From Pelobacter sp. UBA6093 (lineage in GTDB: Bacteria > Desulfobacterota > Desulfuromonadia > Desulfuromonadales > Syntrophotaleaceae): a DNA stretch of 64,000 nt. Shown one piece after another: positions 8,981-17,079 of the stretch. The translations under genes and the position numbers were made by a program. The stretch covers positions 24,820 to 88,819 of the forward strand of contig DIWZ01000011.1 of NCBI GenBank assembly GCA_002435955.1, given 5' to 3'. How positions within the stretch are numbered: position 1 is the stretch's first letter; each line of letters starts with the position of its first letter. The notes beneath the pieces are model-generated. The model made no database searches. It saw only the letters and a list, made by a program, of their open reading frames with translations, and had not been told where the DNA came from.

Positions 8981-10069
8981 ATGGGCATTTCAACAACCCA
9001 AAATAATCTGGAAATCCTGATTCGGTGCGATGGTTCCCCCCAACTTGGCTTGGGCCATGTGGTACGCTGCCTGGCTCTGGCCTGCGAACTGCGGGACACT
9101 TACAGCCTGCAACCCGGGTTTGCCATGAGAGATATGGGCGTGGCCGAATCCCTGGTGGAACAGGCAAGTTTTCCGATTTTCATACAACCGGACCACATCG
9201 AAGAAGCTCAATGGATCGACTCCCTTGTCAAGGATCACTCCCCAAAAGGATTGATTCTGGATATTCGCACCCAGCTTGCAGCCTCGGCAGTGCAGTGCTG
9301 GCGCGACACCGGCATAACGGTCGCGGTCATCGACGATCCGAGCGATCGCCGGGAAGCCGCAGACCTGGCCTTTTATCCGCCGGTACCCCAGATGAGCGAG
9401 GTAGACTGGAGTCGATTTACCGGCCAAGCGTTTATCGGCTGGGACTACCTGCTGTTACGGCGCGAATTCAGCATCAGGCGGGATCCGCCACAAAACCGGA
9501 TGCCTTCGATCCTGATCACCATGGGTGGCAGCGATCCCGGAGGCTTGACCTTGTTGGCATTGAAGGCGCTATGCCAGGTCAATGAACCCTTTCGTGTCCG
9601 CGTGGTGCTGGGGCGCGCCTTCTTACACGACCAGGCTTTGGCACAACTGCGCCCCGGGCTGCCGGACCACTTCGAGTTTTTGCGTGACGTGAGCGACATG
9701 CCCTCGCTAATGGCCGATTCGGATCTGGCAATCGCCGCCTTCGGTGGTACCGCCTACGAACTGGCCGCGCTCAATATCCCGGCCATCCTGCTGGGGCTGA
9801 CAGAGGATCATGCCCGGTCTGCCGAAGCACTTGCCGATACCGGAATGGCAATCTCCCTGGGCGGTTACCACCACTTTTCGGAAACACGACTGGTGGAAGT
9901 CGTTGAGACCCTGCTCACCAATCCGGACCAGCGTCGCGCCATGCGGGACGCATGCTCCGTGGTGGATGGCAAGGGCGCAAAACGTATTGCCGGCCGCTTC
10001 GTCGACGCCCTTGCGGGTCCGAAACAGCCGGTGCCGACATCCAGGCCCCATCAACAGGAGGAACCATGA
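8981..10069 (+). CDS. pseG: UDP-2,4-diacetamido-2,4,6-trideoxy-beta-L-altropyranose hydrolase-like protein
   Basis: 362 residues. PseG/SpsG family, a GT-B-fold hydrolase that releases UDP from the 2,4-diamino sugar before condensation with PEP. The N-terminus reads 'ILIRCDGSPQLGLGHVVRCL', with the catalytic histidine at residue 26. 'ILITMGGSDPGGLTLLALKAL' is the second nucleotide-binding motif, and 'DLAIAAFGGTAYELAALN' the C-terminal one. Its presence supports a UDP-sugar route starting from PseB/PseC. It begins 10 bases after the cytidylyltransferase and its TGA overlaps the next ATG. Confidence 0.88.
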   Translation: MGISTTQNNLEILIRCDGSPQLGLGHVVRCLALACELRDTYSLQPGFAMRDMGVAESLVEQASFPIFIQPDHIEEAQWIDSLVKDHSPKGLILDIRTQLAASAVQCWRDTGITVAVIDDPSDRREAADLAFYPPVPQMSEVDWSRFTGQAFIGWDYLLLRREFSIRRDPPQNRMPSILITMGGSDPGGLTLLALKALCQVNEPFRVRVVLGRAFLHDQALAQLRPGLPDHFEFLRDVSDMPSLMADSDLAIAAFGGTAYELAALNIPAILLGLTEDHARSAEALADTGMAISLGGYHHFSETRLVEVVETLLTNPDQRRAMRDACSVVDGKGAKRIAGRFVDALAGPKQPVPTSRPHQQEEP

Positions 10070-11289
10070 TCCCCTGGAATTCCATCGACAGTTTTCCCGG
10101 CAACCACACCGATGCCGAGCTGGCCATGCACAGGCCTTGTCCGGTTTGCGGTATTGACCGACCGACAGAAGTGCTGTGCATGCCGGCTTTCCAGTTTTTT
10201 ACCGACAGCGCCGACCAGCCCAAGCGTGTCGACATTCGACAGGTTCAATGCCAGGAATGTCGCGCCCTTTACCTGGAATCCGCGTACACCGTAAAAGGCT
10301 TCCAAATATTGTTTTCGGAAGCCGGTTGTTCCTATGGAGCCACCGACGGTCGCGCCGGTGAACAACTTGAGTGGCTGGACTCGCACAGACTATTGGGAAA
10401 GAATCAGAGTCTTTTGGATGTTGGCTGCTACGAAGGGCGGTTCCTGTCGATGATGCCCGACGACATGCAGCGTATCGGTGTGGACATCGACGGTCCGGCC
10501 ATCGAACGCGGCCGCAAAACCCTTGAATCGCGGGGCGTCATACTCATTCAGGGCGATTTCAATCAGGTAAAACTGCCGGAAATCCCGGATACCATTACCA
10601 TGTTCCATGTCCTGGAGCACTTGCCCGACCCGTTGGCAACCCTGGCCAACCTGCGTTGCCAGGCCGGCGACAAGACCCGCCTGGTGGTCGAGGTGCCGAT
10701 CCTCGAAAAAGGCTTCACCAACGATATCAACGGATTTTTTTCGGCCCAGCATATGACGCATTTCAGTCGTCAGAGCCTTTCCAATCTTCTGACCCGCGCT
10801 GGCTGGGCCATCGACGAAATGTTTGAGCAACCCGACTATAACGGCTGCCGGGTCCTCGCCAAGGCCGCGGTTCCGACAGCGACGCTAATAAGCAACGCTG
10901 AGGATGACACCACCTTGCAACGACTGCTTGCTCACTGGCACAACGCGACCGCAGGCGTCAATCAGCGTCTGGCCTGGCTCGCCGAGACGGAAAAGATCGT
11001 CCTGTGGGGTGGCGGCATGCACACCGAATTTTTGTATCAGCACACCGATCTGTTCAATGCCGATAGCCGAAGATTTGTCATTGTCGACAGCGATCCCATA
11101 AAACAGGGAAAATCCTGGCGCGGCATTCCCATTTTGCCGCCCGAACATCTGGAGGAGTGGAAAAACGAAACCTTTTCCATGGTCATTTCCAGCTACGCGG
11201 GACAAAACTCCATTCTCCGGAGTGCTCTGAGCATGGGCATTGAAGACAACCGCATTGTCCGTTTATACGACAATTTTTATCTTTATTGA
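10066..11289 (+). CDS. Zinc-ribbon class I SAM methyltransferase (sugar C-methyltransferase-like)
   Basis: 407 residues from the ATG at 10066 with AGGAGG just upstream. The N-terminus carries a zinc ribbon ('CPVCG' and 'CQECRALY'), the middle a SAM-binding domain ('LLDVGCYEGRF', 'FHVLEHLPDPLATL'), and the C-terminus a small Rossmann-like domain ('VLWGGGMHTEFLY', 'FVIVDSDPIKQGKSWRGIPI'). This three-part layout is that of the TylC3/CloU sugar C-methyltransferase family. It probably methylates the sugar made in this block. The protein encoded at 18395 has the same layout and exactly the same length, so the two look like diverged paralogues. Confidence 0.85.
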   Translation: MIPWNSIDSFPGNHTDAELAMHRPCPVCGIDRPTEVLCMPAFQFFTDSADQPKRVDIRQVQCQECRALYLESAYTVKGFQILFSEAGCSYGATDGRAGEQLEWLDSHRLLGKNQSLLDVGCYEGRFLSMMPDDMQRIGVDIDGPAIERGRKTLESRGVILIQGDFNQVKLPEIPDTITMFHVLEHLPDPLATLANLRCQAGDKTRLVVEVPILEKGFTNDINGFFSAQHMTHFSRQSLSNLLTRAGWAIDEMFEQPDYNGCRVLAKAAVPTATLISNAEDDTTLQRLLAHWHNATAGVNQRLAWLAETEKIVLWGGGMHTEFLYQHTDLFNADSRRFVIVDSDPIKQGKSWRGIPILPPEHLEEWKNETFSMVISSYAGQNSILRSALSMGIEDNRIVRLYDNFYLY

Positions 11290-11354
11290 GCAAGGCACAC
11301 ATACTTCATTGTCATTATCTTTTTAAGAAGTTTTGTTTTGGGAGACAAAGAACC

Positions 11355-12131
11355 ATGAAGGTTGTCATTTTGGCGGGGGGATTAGGAACCAGAATCTCCG
11401 AAGAATCCCACCTGAAACCAAAACCAATGATCGAAATTGGTGAAAAACCGATCCTGTGGCACCTCATGAAAATCTATGAAAGCCAAGGATTCAATGATTT
11501 CATCATTTGTCTCGGCTACAAAGGGCATTCGATCAAGGAATATTTCCTGAATTATTATGTGTACAATTCCGACGTTACCATAAACCTGCAAACCAACAGT
11601 TTCGAAGTGCACCGGACCAATTCGGAAAAGTTTCGCGTGACGCTTGTCGACACGGGTTTGCAGACCCTGACGGCCGGCCGGCTCAAGCGAGTGCAACACT
11701 ATATCGGCAAATCGGATTTCCTGCTGACCTACGGTGACGGCCTTGCGGATATCAACCTCAAGGAACTGATCGCCTACCACCACCAACATGGCAAATTGGC
11801 TACGCTCACCTCGGTGCAACCGGCCGGCCGTTTCGGTCTGCTCGGACTAGAAGAGGACAACCTGGTGTCCAATTTCAAGGAAAAGCCGGTGGGCGACGGC
11901 GGTTGGATAAACGGCGGCTTTTTTGTACTCAAGCCGGAAATCTTTTCCTACCTTTCGGATGATGCCGACAGCCGCATGTGGGAGGACACCCTGGAGCACC
12001 TGGCGGAGGATTCCCAGTTGATGGCCTACAAACATCATGGTTTCTGGCAATGCATGGATGCCTTGCGCGACAAGGAAATCCTCGAGCAGCACTGGAAATC
12101 GGGCAAGGCGCGGTGGAAAACATGGGAGTAA
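11355..12131 (+). CDS. rfbF: Glucose-1-phosphate cytidylyltransferase
   Basis: 258 residues, matching the family's usual length of about 257. Makes CDP-glucose from CTP and glucose-1-phosphate, the first step to CDP-3,6-dideoxyhexoses. The start is the ATG at 11355 (GGAGA upstream), where the protein begins 'MKVVILAGGLGTRISEE', the nucleotidyltransferase signature, followed by 'KPKPMIEIGEKPILWH'. Other hallmarks are 'LLTYGDGLADINL' and 'NGGFFVLKPEIF'. About 65 bases separate it from the previous methyltransferase, so a new transcript could begin here. It overlaps rfbG by ten bases. Confidence 0.94.
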   Translation: MKVVILAGGLGTRISEESHLKPKPMIEIGEKPILWHLMKIYESQGFNDFIICLGYKGHSIKEYFLNYYVYNSDVTINLQTNSFEVHRTNSEKFRVTLVDTGLQTLTAGRLKRVQHYIGKSDFLLTYGDGLADINLKELIAYHHQHGKLATLTSVQPAGRFGLLGLEEDNLVSNFKEKPVGDGGWINGGFFVLKPEIFSYLSDDADSRMWEDTLEHLAEDSQLMAYKHHGFWQCMDALRDKEILEQHWKSGKARWKTWE

Positions 12132-13237
12132 ATCGGGACTTCTGGCAGGACAAAACTGTCTTTGTCACCGGACATACGGGATTCAAGGGATCCTGGTTGT
12201 CGCTTTGGCTGCAACGTCTGAACGCAGCTGTTCACGGATATGCGCTGGAACCGCCGTCCTCCACCAACCTCTTCAACACGGCCCGGGTTGCCGACGGGAT
12301 GCAGTCCACGACTGCCGATGTCCGAAATTTGCCGGACCTTCAAAAAGCCATGCAGGCGGCCCAGCCGGAAATTGCTTTTCATCTCGCCGCGCAGCCTCTG
12401 GTCCGAGCCTCCTATCATAATCCGGTGGATACCTTTGCCGCCAACGTCATGGGAACGGTCAACTTTCTGGAAGCGGTCCGATGCACCCCGTCGGTGCGTG
12501 TCGCGGTGGTGGTCACCAGCGACAAATGCTACGAAAACGGTCAGGGAACCATGACGTTTCGGGAAACCGACCGGATGGGCGGCAACGATCCTTATTCCAG
12601 CAGCAAGGGTTGTGCGGAGCTGGTTACCGCCGCCTACCGCCGATCATTTTTCAACGAGGGCAAGGCCGCGATCGCCACAGCCCGCGCCGGAAACGTCATC
12701 GGCGGCGGCGACTGGGCCGATGACCGACTTATCCCCGACCTGGTCAGGGCGTTCGCGGAAAAACGCCCTCTGGCTTTGCGTTATCCGCAGGCAGTGCGCC
12801 CCTGGCAGCATGTGCTGGAGCCACTGCGGGGCTACCTGATGCTGGCCGAACAATTGTGGCAGAATCCAGGCATTTCGGATGGGGGCTGGAACTTCGGTCC
12901 CGGCAGCGACGATGCCTGGCCGGTCATCGAGGTGGTCCGCACAGCTGCCCGCATCTGGGGGGAAGGAGCGCGATGGGTCGCCAGCACCAACGCGTCGCTC
13001 CATGAAGCGCATTACCTCAATCTCGACTGCTCTCTGGCCCGCGAGAATCTGCGCTGGATACCTGCCACCTGCCTCGAACAGGCCCTCGACTGGACCCTGA
13101 CCTGGTACCGCATCCATCTGGATGGGGCAACCGATATGCGGGCGATCACCGAAGCGCAAATTGCCCGTTACGAACATCTTGCAATGCCTGCGGGGCATAA
13201 CCCCGAATTCCTGATGGGAGCCCGTTGTGCTGGATAA
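12122..13237 (+). CDS. rfbG: CDP-glucose 4,6-dehydratase
   Basis: 371 residues from the ATG at 12122. An extended SDR that converts CDP-glucose to CDP-4-keto-6-deoxyglucose. The NAD-binding motif is 'VTGHTGFKGSWLSLWL' (about residues 15-30), the catalytic tyrosine/lysine lies in 'DPYSSSKGCAEL', and 'ARAGNVIGGGDWADDRLIPD' is diagnostic for RfbG. It overlaps rfbF by 10 and rfbH by 11 bases, so the three are very likely translated from one mRNA. All key residues are present. Confidence 0.94.
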   Translation: MGVNRDFWQDKTVFVTGHTGFKGSWLSLWLQRLNAAVHGYALEPPSSTNLFNTARVADGMQSTTADVRNLPDLQKAMQAAQPEIAFHLAAQPLVRASYHNPVDTFAANVMGTVNFLEAVRCTPSVRVAVVVTSDKCYENGQGTMTFRETDRMGGNDPYSSSKGCAELVTAAYRRSFFNEGKAAIATARAGNVIGGGDWADDRLIPDLVRAFAEKRPLALRYPQAVRPWQHVLEPLRGYLMLAEQLWQNPGISDGGWNFGPGSDDAWPVIEVVRTAARIWGEGARWVASTNASLHEAHYLNLDCSLARENLRWIPATCLEQALDWTLTWYRIHLDGATDMRAITEAQIARYEHLAMPAGHNPEFLMGARCAG

Positions 13238-14582
13238 ACGTGAACAGGAACTGCGGCAAAAGGCGATTGATGCGGCGATGGACTATTGTCGGCATGTTCA
13301 TACAGACAAAAAACAAGCCTTTGCGCCGGGCGACCGCATTGCTTACGGCGGACGTATTTTTGACGAACAGGACATGGCCCATCTGGTGGATGCCTCCCTG
13401 GATTTCTGGCTTACCGCCGGACGTTACGCATCCCGCTTCGAGTCGGAGTTAGCTCGTTACCTCGGAACCGGCTATTGTTCCCTCGCCAATTCGGGATCAT
13501 CGGCGAATCTTCTGGCCTTCATGGCGTTGACCTCCCCGATCTTGGGCGCGCGACGCATCCGGTCGGGGGATGAAGTCATCACCGTAGCCGCCGGGTTCCC
13601 CACCACCGTGACTCCCATTATTCAATACGGAGCCATCCCGGTGTTCGTGGATGTCTCCCTGCCGACCTACAATATCCAGGTATCCGATCTGGAGGAAGCT
13701 CTGTCCCCCAGAACCAGGGCGGTCATGCTGGCGCACACCCTGGGCAACCCGTTTGATCTGCAGACGGTAATGGCCTTCTGCGAAAAGCACAACTTATGGC
13801 TGATCGAGGACAATTGCGATGCCCTCGGTTCCCGATACCGGATCGACAACGCCTGGCATTACACCGGAACGGTTGGCCACCTGGGCACCTCCAGTTTCTA
13901 TCCGCCGCACCACATGACCACCGGCGAGGGTGGAGCCGTCTATACCAACGACCTCCAAATGAAAAAACTGGTCGAGTCGTTCCGGGACTGGGGCCGCGAC
14001 TGCTGGTGCGCCTCCGGCCACGACAATTCCTGCGGCAACCGTTTTACCCGGCAATTCGGTGATCTTCCCTTCGGGTATGACCATAAATACGTCTATTCCC
14101 ATTTTGGCTACAACCTCAAGATGACCGACATGCAGGCCGCCATCGGCTGTTCGCAGCTGGAAAAACTGCCATTGTTTGTCGAGGCCAGGAAAAGGAACTG
14201 GCAAATCCTCAGAGACGGCCTTGCCGACACGCAGGAGCTTCTGGTGCTGCCGGAAGCCACCGCCAACTCCGATCCCGCGTGGTTCGGATTTCCCATTACG
14301 GTCAAACCCGCGGCTCCTTTTTCAAGGGATCAGCTGGTCAACCATCTTGAACAATGCGGCATCCAGACCCGCATGCTGTTTGCCGGGAATCTGGTCAAAC
14401 ACCCCTGCTTCGACGAAATGCGCCGCGCCGGTACCGGTTATCGCACGGTCGGCGATCTGGCGGTTACCGACCGGATCATGTGCGACACCTTCTGGCTGGG
14501 GGTCTATCCGGGCCTGACCGGCCCCATGCTGGATCACATGTTGAACGTGATACACGAATTTGTGGCGTCCGTATGCAGATAA
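13227..14582 (+). CDS. rfbH: CDP-4-keto-6-deoxyglucose 3-dehydrase (E1; RfbH/DdhC/AscC)
   Basis: 451 residues from a GTG start. A PMP- and [2Fe-2S]-dependent enzyme that removes the C3 hydroxyl of CDP-4-keto-6-deoxyglucose. The internal lysine of ordinary PLP aminotransferases is replaced by histidine in 'YPPHHMTTGEGG' (His228/229), the known hallmark of E1. The iron-sulphur cysteines are seen in 'DWGRDCWCASGHDNSC'. E1 needs an electron-donating reductase (E3; DdhD/AscD), and no such gene is found in this window. It overlaps the next gene by 10 bases. Confidence 0.94.
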   Translation: MLDKREQELRQKAIDAAMDYCRHVHTDKKQAFAPGDRIAYGGRIFDEQDMAHLVDASLDFWLTAGRYASRFESELARYLGTGYCSLANSGSSANLLAFMALTSPILGARRIRSGDEVITVAAGFPTTVTPIIQYGAIPVFVDVSLPTYNIQVSDLEEALSPRTRAVMLAHTLGNPFDLQTVMAFCEKHNLWLIEDNCDALGSRYRIDNAWHYTGTVGHLGTSSFYPPHHMTTGEGGAVYTNDLQMKKLVESFRDWGRDCWCASGHDNSCGNRFTRQFGDLPFGYDHKYVYSHFGYNLKMTDMQAAIGCSQLEKLPLFVEARKRNWQILRDGLADTQELLVLPEATANSDPAWFGFPITVKPAAPFSRDQLVNHLEQCGIQTRMLFAGNLVKHPCFDEMRRAGTGYRTVGDLAVTDRIMCDTFWLGVYPGLTGPMLDHMLNVIHEFVASVCR

Positions 14583-15130
14583 CGGTCATGGAAACCGCCA
14601 TAGCGGGATGTTACGAGATCCTCCCGAAGGTGGTCGGCGACACTCGCGGATCCTTCGTCAAGACCTTTCATGCGGAGACTTTTTCCAACTACGGACTATG
14701 CACCGATTGGCCGGAGGAATATTTTTCCATATCCAGGCGGGGCGTTCTGCGCGGGCTGCATTTTCAAACCCCTCCGCATCACCATGACAAGCTTGTTTAC
14801 TGCGTCGAGGGAGCCGTGCTGGATGCGGTGGTGGATTTGCGCAAAGGCTCGCCCAGTTTTGGAAATCACCTGGTTCTTGAACTGACGGCGGACAAAGCCA
14901 ATATGCTGTACATTCCCAACGGCATCGCGCATGGCTTTTATGTCGTGAGCGACTCGGCCACCATGATGTATAAGGTCTCGTCGATGTACGCTCCCGAGCA
15001 TGATACAGGCATTCGCTGGAATTCCGCCGGGATCGGCTGGCCGGACGCAAAGCCCATCGTCTCCGCAAGGGACGCAGGGCTGCCGGCATTTTGCGCGTTC
15101 GAATCCCCCTTCGATCTGAGGGGCAGGTAG
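14573..15130 (+). CDS. Cupin-type sugar-nucleotide epimerase (RmlC/AscE-like)
   Basis: 185 residues, the usual size for dTDP-4-dehydrorhamnose 3,5-epimerase family proteins. The ATG at 14573 sits inside the end of rfbH. Typical segments are 'DTRGSFVKTFHAETF', 'EEYFSISRRGVLRGLHFQ' (a catalytic histidine precedes Phe-Gln), 'VVDLRKGSPSFG' and 'YIPNGIAHGFYVVSD'. Placed directly behind RfbF-G-H, it fits an AscE-type epimerase acting on the CDP-3,6-dideoxy-4-ketohexose, as in ascarylose synthesis. A substrate cannot be proved from sequence; dTDP-sugar epimerase is the alternative. Confidence 0.85.
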   Translation: MQITVMETAIAGCYEILPKVVGDTRGSFVKTFHAETFSNYGLCTDWPEEYFSISRRGVLRGLHFQTPPHHHDKLVYCVEGAVLDAVVDLRKGSPSFGNHLVLELTADKANMLYIPNGIAHGFYVVSDSATMMYKVSSMYAPEHDTGIRWNSAGIGWPDAKPIVSARDAGLPAFCAFESPFDLRGR

Positions 15131-15131
15131 C

Positions 15132-15980
15132 ATGCACGTATTGGTCACCGGCGCCACAGGTTTTATCGGTCGGCATGTTGTCGCCGGCCTGCTGCAAAAA
15201 GGGCATCAGGTTACGGCCGTTGCCCGAAACGAAAACAAAGCCCGGACGATGGCCTGGTTCGAGCAGGTACGTTTCCTGCCCTGTGACATCCATCAGGCTA
15301 CTACCGAGGTTGAAAATTTTGGTCCGCAGGACGCGGTCGTTCACCTGGCCTGGCCGGGGCTGCCGAACTACAAATCTCTTGTCCATATCGAGGAGACCCT
15401 GCCGGCGGACTACCGGTTTTTAAAAAACCTGCTGTGCGCCGGAATAAAGCATCTGGTCGTCGCCGGCACCTGCTTTGAGTATGGCATGCAAAATGGCCAA
15501 CTCAGCGAAGCTATGACGACCCATCCGGTTACCCCTTACGGTCTTGCCAAGGACAGCCTGCGCAAATTTCTCCAGACTCTTCAGGGCAGCCAGCCGTTTT
15601 GCCTGCAATGGGCACGGCTGTTTTACACCTACGGCGAAGGCCAAAACCCGGGCAGCCTGCTGGCCCAGGTGAATCAGGCGATAGACAATGGAGATAAGAT
15701 GTTCAACATGTCCGGCGGCGAGCAATTGCGGGATTACCTGCCGGTCGAGGATATCGCCGCCTGCCTGATCGCCTTGCTTGAACATCCGGATTTTGACGGC
15801 GTGGTGAATATTTGCAGCGGCGGGCCGGTTTCCGTGCGCAAGCTGGTTGAGGATCACCTGGCGAAAAAAGCGGCCGCCATCCCATTGAACCTTGGATATT
15901 ACCCCTATCCCGATTACGAACCGATGGCATTTTGGGGCGATGATGCAAAGTTAAAGGAAATCCTCGCTGACGGGCGGTAA
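15132..15980 (+). CDS. NAD-dependent epimerase/dehydratase (probable CDP-sugar 4-ketoreductase)
   Basis: 282 residues, starting one base after the previous stop. Extended SDR with 'HVLVTGATGFIGRHVV' at the N-terminus, 'AVVHLAWPGLPNYKSL' and the catalytic 'YGLAK'. The C-terminal half ('RDYLPVEDIAACLIALLEH', 'VVNICSGGPVSVRKL') is typical of sugar-nucleotide reductases such as AscF, AbeJ/RfbJ and YerF. As the last gene of the CDP-dideoxyhexose run it probably reduces the C4 keto group to give the final CDP-sugar. The stereochemistry, and so the product (abequose-, paratose-, ascarylose- or yersiniose-like), is not resolved. Confidence 0.85.
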   Translation: MHVLVTGATGFIGRHVVAGLLQKGHQVTAVARNENKARTMAWFEQVRFLPCDIHQATTEVENFGPQDAVVHLAWPGLPNYKSLVHIEETLPADYRFLKNLLCAGIKHLVVAGTCFEYGMQNGQLSEAMTTHPVTPYGLAKDSLRKFLQTLQGSQPFCLQWARLFYTYGEGQNPGSLLAQVNQAIDNGDKMFNMSGGEQLRDYLPVEDIAACLIALLEHPDFDGVVNICSGGPVSVRKLVEDHLAKKAAAIPLNLGYYPYPDYEPMAFWGDDAKLKEILADGR

Positions 15981-16062
15981 ATACCCGTACATAACCGAAT
16001 CAGAAGTGATCCCCGGCACCAACAACCGCTTTTTGCAACCATTCCCGGATTGGCGAATAACC

Positions 16063-17079
16063 ATGAAAGCTGAAATCAAGCCCCGTATCAATCAGACAGG
16101 CCGCAACCGTCTCGAAACGGTCATTCCCCTATCGACCCCCTTCGTCCTGTTTGTCGACCCCTCCAGCGCCTGCAATTTCAAATGCAGATTCTGCCCTACC
16201 GGAGAGCGGCAATTGATTCAGGACACCGGTCGCTGGCAGGGAAACATGAATTTTGATCTGTTCAGGAAAATCATCGACGACCTTGCCGGGTTCGACCGTC
16301 CGATCAAAGTCCTGAGGCTCTACAAGGAAGGAGAACCGTTTCTCAACCCCTGCTTTGCCGACATGGTCCGTTACGCCAAGCAATCGGGCTGCGTGGAGGC
16401 TGTCGACACCACGACCAACGGCTCCCTGTTGACCCCGGAGCGCGTCGGACCGGCGCTGGAAGCCGGACTCGATCGCATCAACATTTCGGTGGACGGTCTG
16501 AGCGACGCGCAATTTCTCGAGTTTGCCAGGGTTAAAGTCGACTTCAGGGGATTCGTCAACAACATCCGGCAACTGTTTGAGATGAAGGGCGACTGCGAAA
16601 TCTGCATCAAGACTGCCGGAGACTTCCTTTCCGAAGCGGATAAGGAAATGTTTTACCGCACCTTTGGAGACTATGCGGACCGGATTTTTATCGAAAATGT
16701 GGCCCCCTGCTGGCCCGAGTTCGATGTGCAGGATCGGTTGGGCATCTCCATCGCCAAGGGTATCTACGATCAGCCCGTGGAGAACATAAAAACCTGTCCC
16801 TATATTTTCTACTCGCTGACGGTTAATTCCGACGGCACCGTCAGCCTCTGCTTCCTGGACTGGGCGCGAAAGTTGATGGTCGGGGATGTCCGCCAGCAGA
16901 GCCTGAAAGATATCTGGAACGGTAACGCGTTACACCTCCACCGGCGGGAACATCTGCGGGGCAACAGAGGCAACCAACCCGTTTGCCATGCCTGCGGACA
17001 GCTTTCGCATGGCGCCGCCGACAATATCGATCCGTATGCCGCGCAGCTTCTGACACGTTTGGAAAAGCAACGCCCATGA
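16063..17079 (+). CDS. Radical SAM/SPASM domain protein
   Basis: 338 residues from the ATG at 16063; an upstream GTG at 16006 is in frame but homology with the protein at 21138 starts near 'EIKPRINQTGRNRL'. The radical SAM cluster motif C-x3-C-x2-C is 'CNFKCRFCPTG'. A SPASM-type auxiliary cluster is suggested by cysteines in 'CPYIFYSL', 'GTVSLCFLDW' and 'PVCHACGQL' near the C-terminus. It resembles enzymes in polysaccharide clusters that modify sugars or proteins by radical chemistry. The substrate is unknown. The ribosome site is weak. It overlaps the following glycosyltransferase by four bases. Confidence 0.87.
   Translation: MKAEIKPRINQTGRNRLETVIPLSTPFVLFVDPSSACNFKCRFCPTGERQLIQDTGRWQGNMNFDLFRKIIDDLAGFDRPIKVLRLYKEGEPFLNPCFADMVRYAKQSGCVEAVDTTTNGSLLTPERVGPALEAGLDRINISVDGLSDAQFLEFARVKVDFRGFVNNIRQLFEMKGDCEICIKTAGDFLSEADKEMFYRTFGDYADRIFIENVAPCWPEFDVQDRLGISIAKGIYDQPVENIKTCPYIFYSLTVNSDGTVSLCFLDWARKLMVGDVRQQSLKDIWNGNALHLHRREHLRGNRGNQPVCHACGQLSHGAADNIDPYAAQLLTRLEKQRP

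Noticed and set aside
16006..16062. An upstream GTG start for the first SPASM protein
   Set aside because: The added 19 residues are not shared with the paralogue at 21138, whose conserved region begins at the position matching the ATG at 16063.
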